A stretch of 10,734 nt of DNA, taken from assembly GCA_038244585.1 (NCBI GenBank), contig JBBRTI010000024.1, forward strand, positions 1 through 10,734, written 5' to 3'. This document shows, one piece after another, positions 1 through 5,775 of the stretch. The DNA comes from UBA4664 sp038244585. Lineage in GTDB: Bacteria; Patescibacteriota; Saccharimonadia; UBA4664. A model generated the notes under the pieces. It saw nothing but the letters and a program-made list of their open reading frames with translations. It was not told the DNA's origin and made no database searches. How positions within the stretch are numbered: position 1 is the stretch's first letter; every line of letters starts with the position of its first letter. Position numbers and translations under genes: made by a program.

Positions 1-785
1 TCGTCGATAAACCCTTCGCGCCAGGCCACTTCCTCGATACAGCCGATCTTGAGCCCTTGACGCTCCTCAATGACCTGCACAAACTGCGCAGCCTGCATCA
101 TGGAATTAAATGTGCCGGTATCAAGCCAGGCAGTACCCCGGTCCATTAAGCTCACCTGGAGCTTGCCCCTACGCAGGTATTCGGCGTTAATGTCGGTGAT
201 TTCCAATTCGCCGCGGGCGCTGGGCTTGATGTTACGGGCAATCTCGACCACATCGTTGTCATAGAAGTAGAGGCCAACTAAGGCGTAGTTTGATTTGGGC
301 TGGGTCGGCTTTTCTTCGACGGATAAGGCCTTCATGTTGTCGTCGAATTCCACAACACCGTAACGTTCCGGGTCGGCTACGTGGTAGGCGAAGACAACGC
401 CGCCGGTGGGGTCGGTGTATTGCTTGAGCTGGTCACCGAAGCCGGGGCCGTAGAAGATGTTGTCGCCGAGGACGAGGGCGACTTTGTCATTACCGATGAA
501 ATCGGCGCCGATAGTAAAGGCTTCAGCCAGACCCTTGGGTTCGGCTTGAGCAGCATACTCGAATTTACAGCCTAGCTGGGAACCATCGCCCAGGAGCCGC
601 TTGAACTGGTCCTGGTCGTGAGGCGTCGTGATGATGAGAATCTCGTTGATTCCGGCCAGCATGAGCGTCGACAGTGGATAGTAAATCATCGGCTTATCGT
701 AAATGGGCACGATCTGCTTAGAGATGACCTGGGTAATGGGGTAAAGGCGGGTGCCGGAGCCTCCCGCGAGGATGATGCCTTTCAT
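1..785 (-). CDS. rmlA: Glucose-1-phosphate thymidylyltransferase, C-terminus cut by the window
   Basis: This enzyme joins dTTP and glucose-1-phosphate to give dTDP-glucose, the first step of dTDP-L-rhamnose synthesis in the cytoplasm. 261 complete codons are visible. RmlA proteins are usually about 290 residues, so roughly 30 C-terminal residues lie off the left edge. The nucleotide-binding signature GGSGTRLYP is at residues 8-16, the sugar-phosphate region DKPMIYYPL at 30-38, and the metal-binding Asp in LGDNIFYG is D108. The ATG at 785-783 gives the exact family N-terminus (MKGIILAGG). There is no usable Shine-Dalgarno site. A -10-like TATACT ends only 6 bases upstream, so the mRNA may start at or next to the ATG. 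The rmlCD terminator lies just upstream, so rmlA probably has its own promoter. The family assignment is secure. Confidence 0.96.
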   Translation of the reverse strand, partial: MKGIILAGGSGTRLYPITQVISKQIVPIYDKPMIYYPLSTLMLAGINEILIITTPHDQDQFKRLLGDGSQLGCKFEYAAQAEPKGLAEAFTIGADFIGNDKVALVLGDNIFYGPGFGDQLKQYTDPTGGVVFAYHVADPERYGVVEFDDNMKALSVEEKPTQPKSNYALVGLYFYDNDVVEIARNIKPSARGELEITDINAEYLRRGKLQVSLMDRGTAWLDTGTFNSMMQAAQFVQVIEERQGLKIGCIEEVAWREGFID

Positions 786-791
786 ACTCTT

Positions 792-820
792 AGTATAAAG
801 AGAAAGCCCCCGCAAGCCAA
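792..820 (-). promoter_or_regulatory. Candidate leaderless promoter of rmlA
   Basis: On the minus strand TATACT (797-792) matches the -10 consensus at five of six positions. It is preceded at a 17-base spacing by TTGGCT (820-815), a partial -35. The predicted transcription start falls at about 785, the A of the rmlA ATG. The -35 element lies inside the hairpin of the rmlCD terminator, so terminator and promoter share DNA. This is read from sequence alone. Confidence 0.55.
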
Positions 821-834
821 ATGGCTCGCGGGGG
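796..834 (-). terminator. Intrinsic terminator after rmlCD
   Basis: An inverted repeat (807-818 with 823-834) forms a 12-position stem with one mismatch and the loop AAAT in plus-strand terms. Read on the minus strand, a GC-rich stem is followed by a pyrimidine tail CTTTCTCTTT. It starts 16 bases after the rmlCD stop codon, the position expected of a Rho-independent terminator. The tail is interrupted by C residues, so termination may be partial. Confidence 0.75.
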
Positions 835-850
835 CGGCGTAGCTGTGGGG

Positions 851-2260
851 CTAGCCCAGATATTCTTTGAGGGCTATCCGCCAGTCGCGCGGTTTGAGGC
901 CGGTAGCCTTGATTTTGTCCAAGGCCATAGCGCTTTGCCGCGGCCTGGGAGCTACGGTGCCTTCGTTGTCGGCGTAATAATCCTCGGTTGAGACCGGTGT
1001 GACCCGGCTGGGCTTGTGCCCACTCAGTTGATAGACCTCTTTGGCAACGTCCGCCCAACTGACAACGTCACCGTCGCCGGTAAAATTGTAGGTGCCGTAG
1101 GCCTGATCGGTATCAAACAGATGCTTGATGGCCGCGGCCAGGTCGGTGGTAAAGGTGAGGCGGCCGAACTGGTCGTTGACCACCTGGGGGTCGACTTCGT
1201 TGTTTGCCAGATTACGCATGGTGGCGACGAAGTTTTTACCTTCCCCGATAACCCATGAGGTACGGATAATGTAGTGACGCGGCGCCGTGGCGGCCGCCAA
1301 ATCGCCGGCCGCCTTGCTCTGGCCGTAGATACCAAGCGGCGTGAACAGCTCGGTTTCGGTATGCGGCGAGATGGTGCCGTCAAACACATAATCGCTGGAG
1401 ATATGGACCAGCGTTATGTTGTTGTCGGAGGCAATCCGGGCCAGGAGCTGTACGGCATTGGCATTGGCCTGCCAGGCGTCCCTGCGCCCGTTCTCGGTCT
1501 CGGCCACATCGACCGCCGTGTAGGCGGCGGCGTTGATGATTATGTCATACAGCCGCCAGTTACGCCCCGCGTAGGCTGCCGGGTCGCTGATATCGAAAGT
1601 GTCGCGATCGACGTATTCGGCCTCAGGGTAGAGTTTGCGCAGGGCTAGGCCCAGCTGGCCGTTGGCGCCGGCGATGAATATCTTGCGGGGCTTCATCGGG
1701 ACGACGTCCTCGAAATAGGGGTGTTGTTTGTCCTTCTCCGAGACTTCGGCGTCCTCGAGCGGGATCGGCCATTGGATGTTGACCGACGGGTCACCCAGAT
1801 TCAGGAAAGTGTACTGAGCCTCAGGGAACCAGTGGTCGTTCACGAGATACGTGTACACCGTGTCGTCTTCCAGGGTCTGGAAGGAGTTGCCACAGCCCCA
1901 GGGCACGAAAATGGCCTTGGACGGGTCGAGGGTGAAGGTTTCGACGTGGCCAAAGGTAGGGCCTTCGCGCAGATCCACGATGGCCACAAACACACTGCCG
2001 CTGGCAATCGAAATGAACTTATCCCACGGTTCGGCATGGATACCGCGCGTGGTGCCGCGTTTGAGGTTGTAGGAAATGTTGTTCTGCACCGGCCCGAAGT
2101 CCGGCAATCCGATATTGAGCTTCTTCTCCCGCTGCCAGTTCTCTTTGAACCAGCCGCGGTTGTCGCCATGTACCGGGATATCAAAAATCAGCAGCCCCGG
2201 AATGTCGGTCTTGTGCGATTTAAGGGGTTTGCCGAATTCAATCGAGTCGTTGCGAGCCAT
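851..2260 (-). CDS. rmlCD: Fused dTDP-4-dehydrorhamnose 3,5-epimerase and reductase (RmlC-RmlD)
   Basis: One 469-residue chain carries the last two steps of dTDP-L-rhamnose synthesis. Residues 1 to about 186 resemble the RmlC cupin epimerase: the conserved RGIH with candidate catalytic His75 is followed by PWDKF, the strand around VFVAIVDLR (90-98) and the VPWGCGNSF region (119-127). Residues about 192-469 are an RmlD-type short-chain reductase: the NAD(P)H-binding loop GANGQLG is at 198-204, NAAAYTAVD at 243-251, SSDYVFDG at 288-295, and the catalytic pair is Tyr312/Lys316 in YGQSK. Only a short link separates the domains, and no frame change occurs. The product supplies activated rhamnose for the glycosyltransferases of the locus. 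The ATG at 2260 lies about 27 bases past a predicted transcription start, and AGGA about 15 bases upstream is a poor Shine-Dalgarno site. Such fusions are known in other bacteria. The fused function is well supported. Confidence 0.94.
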   Translation of the reverse strand: MARNDSIEFGKPLKSHKTDIPGLLIFDIPVHGDNRGWFKENWQREKKLNIGLPDFGPVQNNISYNLKRGTTRGIHAEPWDKFISIASGSVFVAIVDLREGPTFGHVETFTLDPSKAIFVPWGCGNSFQTLEDDTVYTYLVNDHWFPEAQYTFLNLGDPSVNIQWPIPLEDAEVSEKDKQHPYFEDVVPMKPRKIFIAGANGQLGLALRKLYPEAEYVDRDTFDISDPAAYAGRNWRLYDIIINAAAYTAVDVAETENGRRDAWQANANAVQLLARIASDNNITLVHISSDYVFDGTISPHTETELFTPLGIYGQSKAAGDLAAATAPRHYIIRTSWVIGEGKNFVATMRNLANNEVDPQVVNDQFGRLTFTTDLAAAIKHLFDTDQAYGTYNFTGDGDVVSWADVAKEVYQLSGHKPSRVTPVSTEDYYADNEGTVAPRPRQSAMALDKIKATGLKPRDWRIALKEYLG

Positions 2261-2294
2261 GAGTATTTCCGTCCTGTTGGATGTATCCCGTCTT

Positions 2295-2300
2295 ATTGTA
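2295..2300 (-). promoter_or_regulatory. -10 element of the rmlCD promoter
   Basis: TACAAT on the minus strand (2300-2295) matches five of six -10 consensus bases and sits 34 bases before the rmlCD ATG. The start of transcription would be near 2288. No convincing -35 hexamer is seen at 16-18 bases upstream, where the preceding terminator stem lies. Confidence 0.5.
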
Positions 2301-2310
2301 CCGCACAGGC

Positions 2311-2348
2311 AAAGAAAGAGCCGCCTGAGTGATGTACTCTAGGCGGCT
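2311..2348 (-). terminator. Intrinsic terminator after the small membrane protein gene
   Basis: The inverted repeat 2319-2330 with 2336-2348 pairs AGCCGCCT against AGGCGGCT and then GAGT against ACTC, with one bulged base and a 5-base loop. On the minus strand it is followed by CTTTCTTT. It lies between the small membrane gene and the rmlCD promoter, so it separates the two units. Confidence 0.78.
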
Positions 2349-2351
2349 TGA

Positions 2352-2404
2352 CCCTCCGGGGTCCCGGTCGCGCGGTGCGCGCGGGGGCTTCTGAAGCCGG
2401 AGGG
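2352..2404 (-). other. GC-rich structured 3' untranslated segment
   Basis: This 53-base stretch contains three inverted repeats. The outer one pairs CCCTCCGG (2352-2359) with CCGGAGGG (2397-2404). An inner one pairs CGCGCG (2369-2374) with CGCGCG (2378-2383) across a 3-base loop. A third, GGCTT (2386-2390) with AAGCC (2394-2398), shares bases with the outer stem and so competes with it. It sits between the stop codon of the small membrane gene and its terminator, so it would be in that mRNA's 3' untranslated region. Its role is unknown. Confidence 0.5.
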
Positions 2405-2415
2405 GGCTGCACTGG

Positions 2416-2694
2416 TCAGGCCTTTGTTTTGGCCTTTTGCTGGTGATTTGCCAGGAGAGATCCGCCCATGATGGCGGCGAAGAAGGCAAGCCCCTGGACG
2501 AGACCATGGCGGGGCGGCCGACCGGGAGCCAACGCAATGAAGGCAGCACCCACGAAGACGCCAGTACCGTAACCGAGTAAACGCAGCCAGAACATTCTGG
2601 ATGATACGCGAATACGCATGAAGTAACGGCGGTAATACACGTAGCTTGAAGCCGCGATTACTGCGAAGCCAATGAGCATCATGGCGACGTACAT
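2416..2694 (-). CDS. Small membrane protein of unknown function, three predicted membrane segments
   Basis: This 92-residue protein is not recognised as a member of any family. Hydrophobic stretches at about residues 1-21, 36-57 and 63-82 suggest three membrane spans. A basic loop (YRRYFMRIR, 21-29) follows the first span and a short charged tail (NHQQKAKTKA) ends the chain. It is likely real. It has a strong Shine-Dalgarno match, GGAGG at 2705-2701, seven bases before the ATG, and a good promoter with TTGACA. It is followed by a terminator. It splits the rhamnose genes, between rmlB and rmlCD, but has its own transcription signals, so a pathway role is not shown. A longer frame on the same strand (2339-2707) lacks these properties and was set aside. 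Confidence 0.8.
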   Translation of the reverse strand: MYVAMMLIGFAVIAASSYVYYRRYFMRIRVSSRMFWLRLLGYGTGVFVGAAFIALAPGRPPRHGLVQGLAFFAAIMGGSLLANHQQKAKTKA

Positions 2695-2717
2695 CGATAT
2701 CCTCCAAAGGTCTGTGG

Positions 2718-2736
2718 ATTCATCCGAATGATGAAT
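2718..2736 (-). promoter_or_regulatory. Hairpin at the predicted 5' end of the small membrane gene mRNA
   Basis: ATTCATC (2718-2724) and GATGAAT (2730-2736) form a perfect 7-bp stem with a 5-base loop. The transcription start predicted from the promoter upstream is about 2736, so the mRNA would begin with this stem. It could stabilise the mRNA 5' end, or at the DNA level be a dyad operator. Confidence 0.45.
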
Positions 2737-2742
2737 CTAAAC

Positions 2743-2771
2743 ATAATGGCATGTTACGCATATTATGTCAA
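2743..2771 (-). promoter_or_regulatory. Promoter of the small membrane protein gene
   Basis: On the minus strand a perfect -35 TTGACA (2771-2766) is separated by 17 bases from CATTAT (2748-2743), which matches four of six -10 bases. The predicted start near 2736 gives a leader of about 41 bases. This is the best sigma-70-type promoter in the window by spacing and -35 match. Confidence 0.68.
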
Positions 2772-2803
2772 GTACGTGCTAGGTCGGCGGCCGTCCCTGA
2801 GAC

Positions 2804-3799
2804 TTATTGCCCTTTCAAGGCGTATTTGGCCTCAACTGCCTCTTTGAGCGGCTGCCACCAGGCTTCGTTGGCCCGGTACCACTCGATGGTGGCTTTGAGG
2901 CCGTCGGCAAACTGGGTGTACTGCGGCTTCCAGCCGAGTTCGGTGCGCAGCTTGGAGCTGTCGATGGCGTAGCGCATGTCGTGGCCCGGGCGGTCGTTGA
3001 CGTGGTCGAACCAGTCGGCGGGCTTGTCCATGAGCTTTAATATGAGGCCCAGGACCTCGCGGTTGTTCTGCTCGCCGTCGGCGCCGATGAGGTAGAGCTC
3101 GCCGACCCGGCCGCGCTCGATGATGGCCCAGACGGCCGAGTTGTGGTCGTCCACGTGAATCCAGTCGCGTACCTGCTCGCCGGTGCCGTAGAGCTTGGGT
3201 TTGATGCCTGCGATGACGTTAGTGATTTGGCGGGGGATGAATTTTTCGATGTGCTGGTAGGGGCCGTAGTTATTGGAGCAGTTGGAGATGGTGGCACGGA
3301 CGCCGAACGAGCGGATCCAGGCTTTCACCAACAGGTCCGTGCCGGCCTTGGTGGCCGAGTAGGGGCTGGAAGGGTTGTAGGGGGTCGCTTCGGTGAAGCG
3401 GCTCGGGTCGGAGAGCTCCAGGTCGCCGTAGACCTCGTCGGTGGAGATGTGGTGGAGGCGCTTGTCGTGCTTGCGGACGGCTTCCAGGATGGTGAATGTG
3501 CCGACGAGGTTGGTGGTGATAAACGGCGTCGGGTCGTTGAGGGAGTTGTCGTTATGGGACTCGGCGGCAAAGTGCACCACGATGTCGCATTCCGCGACGA
3601 GTTTGTCGACCAACGGCACGTCGGTGATATTGCCTTCGACGAAGGTAATCTTATCTTTGACGGCCTCGAGGCTGGCGCGGTTGCCGGCGTAGGTGAGGGC
3701 GTCGAGTACGGTGATGGAGGCGTCAGGATAGTGGCTTGCGGTGTAGTGAACAAAGTTGGCTCCAATGAACCCTGCTCCACCGGTGATAAGAAGTTTCAT
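2804..3799 (-). CDS. rmlB: dTDP-glucose 4,6-dehydratase
   Basis: This enzyme converts dTDP-glucose to dTDP-4-keto-6-deoxyglucose, the second step to dTDP-L-rhamnose. It is an extended short-chain dehydrogenase of 331 residues, a normal length for RmlB. Visible signatures are the NAD-binding GGAGFIG (7-13), the catalytic Thr-Asp-Glu in STDEVYGD (T120, D121, E122) and the Tyr147/Lys151 pair in YSATK. The segment AAESHNDNS (78-86) replaces the more common AAESHVDRS. The ATG at 3799 gives the expected N-terminus MKLLITGGAGF. No Shine-Dalgarno site precedes it. Either a -10-like TAACAT 7 bases upstream or a promoter further away at 3841-3869 may be used. No terminator is evident after the stop. 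The assignment is secure. Confidence 0.97.
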   Translation of the reverse strand: MKLLITGGAGFIGANFVHYTASHYPDASITVLDALTYAGNRASLEAVKDKITFVEGNITDVPLVDKLVAECDIVVHFAAESHNDNSLNDPTPFITTNLVGTFTILEAVRKHDKRLHHISTDEVYGDLELSDPSRFTEATPYNPSSPYSATKAGTDLLVKAWIRSFGVRATISNCSNNYGPYQHIEKFIPRQITNVIAGIKPKLYGTGEQVRDWIHVDDHNSAVWAIIERGRVGELYLIGADGEQNNREVLGLILKLMDKPADWFDHVNDRPGHDMRYAIDSSKLRTELGWKPQYTQFADGLKATIEWYRANEAWWQPLKEAVEAKYALKGQ

Positions 3800-3840
3800 A
3801 GTTTCTATGTTACCAGATAAAAATACTCAAAGTACTTAAC

Positions 3841-3869
3841 CTTATGCAACCTATTGATTTGCTTGTCAA
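3841..3869 (-). promoter_or_regulatory. Candidate rmlB promoter
   Basis: Minus-strand TTGACA (3869-3864) lies 17 bases from CATAAG (3846-3841, four of six -10 matches). Transcription would start near 3834 and give a leader of about 35 bases with no ribosome binding site. It overlaps the opposing plus-strand promoter of the candidate RNA. An alternative -10-like TAACAT (3812-3807) would make the mRNA leaderless. Confidence 0.45.
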
Positions 3870-3883
3870 TGGTGTGATACAAT
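3854..3883 (+). promoter_or_regulatory. Promoter of the candidate small RNA
   Basis: Plus-strand TTGATT (3854-3859, four of six -35 matches) is followed after 18 bases by TACAAT (3878-3883, five of six -10 matches). The start of transcription would fall near 3889. No annotated protein gene follows on this strand before a hairpin and a T-tract. Confidence 0.5.
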
Positions 3884-3888
3884 CAGGG

Positions 3889-3962
3889 TACAAATGATTC
3901 GTTTCCCGAACTGTCACCGTATGGTGCGCGTGGCCGCAAGGCATAGGGAGCGAATTTTTTTT
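3889..3962 (+). ncRNA. Candidate structured small RNA ending in a terminator
   Basis: A roughly 70-base plus-strand transcript is predicted between the promoter at 3854-3883 and a run of eight T (3955-3962). An outer stem pairs 3897-3907 with 3946-3955: ATTCG with CGAAT, a T-G pair, one bulged T, then TCCC with GGGA. Inside it are two small hairpins: CACC/GGTG (3915-3918 with 3923-3926, loop GTAT) and GCC/GGC (3933-3935 with 3940-3942) closed by the GNRA-type loop GCAA. The outer stem followed directly by the T-run also has the form of an intrinsic terminator. Its 3' end touches the stop codon of the convergent DUF3800 gene. It does not match tRNA, SRP RNA, tmRNA or RNase P landmarks that I can recall. 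A simple terminator or a 35-codon peptide are alternatives. Confidence 0.42.
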
Positions 3963-4587
3963 ATTTCAATTTCCATAAATTTTCGATTCGTTTCCGGATA
4001 AGCGAAATATAAACGTCTTTATCACCCTTCGCGTCGTTCAGGCTTCTATATATCGCCCCTGAAGCCATATCAGCCAGCTGGATGAGCATATCGCCTTTTG
4101 AATCTACGAATCGAACGTTCTTAATGGCTCGATTGCCGGGAACATTTAGTTGAGCCTTAAGGTAGGATTGGGCCGCTTTCTTGTATTCGCGGTCGCCGTG
4201 TCCGTCTAGCCTGATTCTGGCTTCAACCAACCCGCTTTTTTCATCTTTCAATAGCAACTTAACGGCATAGTTGTAAAATAACCCTTTATCGGTTCGTAGG
4301 TCAGCTAACCGAATGAATTGCTTATCGATAATTAAGGCTCGAACTCTAAAGGCACCGGGGGCAACGGTTTGAAAAAATCTTATCTTACGTGAAGGGTCAG
4401 TTCCGTTGAACTTAAATTCAAATTGATCTGAGGCTTTTAGCTCACGCTTGAGCAATTTAACTGCCAAGGCAACCCTTTCGGCCTCAAGGTCATCATCAAA
4501 GATTACGGCGGTCAAAACAAAGTAGCGGCTTGAGCCGCTGTCGAATTTGAACCCCGCGTCGCCTGATTCGTCGATAAAAACTAACAT
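3961..4587 (-). CDS. DUF3800 family protein
   Basis: This 208-residue protein opens with FIDESGD (residues 4-10) and has a QLADMASGAI segment near residues 171-180, the two hallmarks of the DUF3800 family. The spaced acidic residues suggest an RNase H-like fold with bound metal, but no biochemical function is established here. DUF3800 genes often occur in mobile or defence-related neighbourhoods, which is background knowledge and not shown by this window. Base composition is visibly AT-richer than the flanking glycan genes, consistent with later acquisition. The ATG is 12 bases after the upstream glycosyltransferase stop. A perfect TATAAT (4599-4594) ends 6 bases before the ATG, implying a leaderless mRNA, although AGG just before the ATG could give weak ribosome binding if co-transcribed. 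No terminator follows on its own strand. Confidence 0.88.
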   Translation of the reverse strand: MLVFIDESGDAGFKFDSGSSRYFVLTAVIFDDDLEAERVALAVKLLKRELKASDQFEFKFNGTDPSRKIRFFQTVAPGAFRVRALIIDKQFIRLADLRTDKGLFYNYAVKLLLKDEKSGLVEARIRLDGHGDREYKKAAQSYLKAQLNVPGNRAIKNVRFVDSKGDMLIQLADMASGAIYRSLNDAKGDKDVYISLIRKRIENLWKLK

Positions 4588-4593
4588 CGCCTA

Positions 4594-4621
4594 ATTATAC
4601 TAGAGAATCGCAAACAGCCAA
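4594..4621 (-). promoter_or_regulatory. Leaderless promoter of the DUF3800 gene
   Basis: A perfect -10 TATAAT (4599-4594) is preceded after 16 bases by TTGGCT (4621-4616). Transcription would start at about 4587, the A of the ATG. The -35 lies within the last codons of the upstream glycosyltransferase gene. The same TTGGCT hexamer occurs in the rmlA promoter. Confidence 0.62.
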
Positions 4622-5775
4622 CAATTAGCCCACAGAACTAAAAAGAACGCCTGCAACACGGCGAGCGAGATAGTGATCAGCCCGTCCACATTTTGGTTCT
4701 TGACCACGCGGGCCAGGCCGATGGCCAGGGGAAAAGCCAGCAGATCATAGCGCAGGATGCTGTGGAGGCTGTTGTTGCCGATTGATAGCGATAGGAGAAT
4801 TCCGGCAACCGCAAAGATGGCCGCGCCGAGACCGATATAGCGCCAGAGGGCCACGAGGAGCAGGAGGGTAATGGCCGTGATGATGGCGGCCAGCGAGTAT
4901 TGGCTGTCGGTGAAGCCGTGAATCAGTACGCCGAACGGGTTGGATGAGACGTGCTGCCAGACGGTGGATTGGATGTGCAGGAAGGCCAGGGCGTCGCCGC
5001 TGCGGAAGTAGCAGTAGGCGGCAAAGGCTGCAAGACCCAGCGCCGGCAGGCCGAGGGCTAGGAACGATAGGTTGTGCCGCCATTGGAGCGACCTGAGTTC
5101 GGCGACATAGAGGACTAGCAGCAGGAAGACGATGAATAGCCCGACCGGTCGGGTGAGGGTTAGGAGGAGGCCGGCGGTACCGGCCAGCCACCACTGGCCG
5201 CGGCGGGCCAGGTACCAACTGGCTAGGGCCAGCATGGTAAAGAGCGATTCGGAGAGGGCGGCTGAAAATAGGAAGGCGGTGGGCAGGAGAACGAGGTATT
5301 TGACGGCTCGTCGGGCGGTTTGAGCGTCAGTGTCGAGGAGGGTGATGCGGTAGATCAGCCAGCAGCTGACTACGAGGAAGATGTTTGAGAGGACCAGACC
5401 CGCGAGGTAAAGATTGCCGTTGAAGAGCGGCTGAACCAGAAATATCAGAATCGGGTAGAGCGGAAAGAAGGCGTAGACGGCGCCGATGTGGCCCGTGCTG
5501 ATAACCGGGTAGCCGGAGCGGGCGATTTGCAGGTACCACGAGGTGTCCCAATTGCCCCACACGGCCAGCAGGGCATGGCTCGAGAACAGGGGCTTGAGTG
5601 CCAGGCACTCCTGGGGCAGGTTGGCGAACGGGGTGAGGTATTTGAAGCCGAAGTAGGCCACAACCCATAGGATGATGCGGGTGGCGACGAGCAGCGCGAC
5701 AATGTAGGACCACTCCGACTGCCGGAAGCGGGCCCAGAGGTGGCGGGCGGTGGTTTTAGGCTTGGCCGTCAGCAC
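4600..5775 (-). CDS. PIG-V-like GT-C family membrane glycosyltransferase
   Basis: This is a polytopic membrane protein of 391 residues with about nine or ten hydrophobic spans. The segment GNWDTSWYLQIARSGYP (74-90) fits the first-loop signature of PIG-V/GT-C mannosyltransferases, with D77 the likely catalytic acid, and FFPLYP (103-108) is also typical. Such enzymes take a sugar from a polyprenyl-phosphate donor on the outer face of the membrane. The acceptor cannot be told. The start is a GTG that overlaps the end of the preceding family 2 glycosyltransferase gene by 20 bases, with GAGAG about nine bases upstream. Translational coupling of the two is likely, and the pair suggests a donor synthase feeding a transferase. 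The fold is well supported and the sugar is unknown. Confidence 0.85.
   Translation of the reverse strand: MLTAKPKTTARHLWARFRQSEWSYIVALLVATRIILWVVAYFGFKYLTPFANLPQECLALKPLFSSHALLAVWGNWDTSWYLQIARSGYPVISTGHIGAVYAFFPLYPILIFLVQPLFNGNLYLAGLVLSNIFLVVSCWLIYRITLLDTDAQTARRAVKYLVLLPTAFLFSAALSESLFTMLALASWYLARRGQWWLAGTAGLLLTLTRPVGLFIVFLLLVLYVAELRSLQWRHNLSFLALGLPALGLAAFAAYCYFRSGDALAFLHIQSTVWQHVSSNPFGVLIHGFTDSQYSLAAIITAITLLLLVALWRYIGLGAAIFAVAGILLSLSIGNNSLHSILRYDLLAFPLAIGLARVVKNQNVDGLITISLAVLQAFFLVLWANCWLFAIL

Noticed and set aside
1721..2332. Plus-strand open frame of 203 codons opposite rmlCD
   Set aside because: It is antisense to well-conserved RmlC sequence and has no recognisable domain or start signals.
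2339..2707. 122-codon minus-strand frame overlapping the small membrane gene
   Set aside because: It runs through the terminator-side GC-rich repeats. The alternative frame has the ribosome binding site and a coherent membrane protein pattern.
3143..3820. Long plus-strand open frame opposite rmlB, 225 codons
   Set aside because: It is the mirror of a GC-rich gene. The Val/Gly/Asp-rich product resembles no family, and rmlB on the other strand is certain.
3897..3955. Integron attC site as an explanation for the folded segment
   Set aside because: The GTTRRRY and RYYYAAC core sites are not present at the ends of the stem, and no integrase or cassette array is seen.
3894..3998. A 35-codon plus-strand open frame starting at ATG 3894, just after the candidate RNA promoter
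   Set aside because: It has no ribosome binding site, runs through the stem and the T-tract into the antisense of DUF3800, and its peptide is unremarkable. A structured RNA or terminator explains the bases better.
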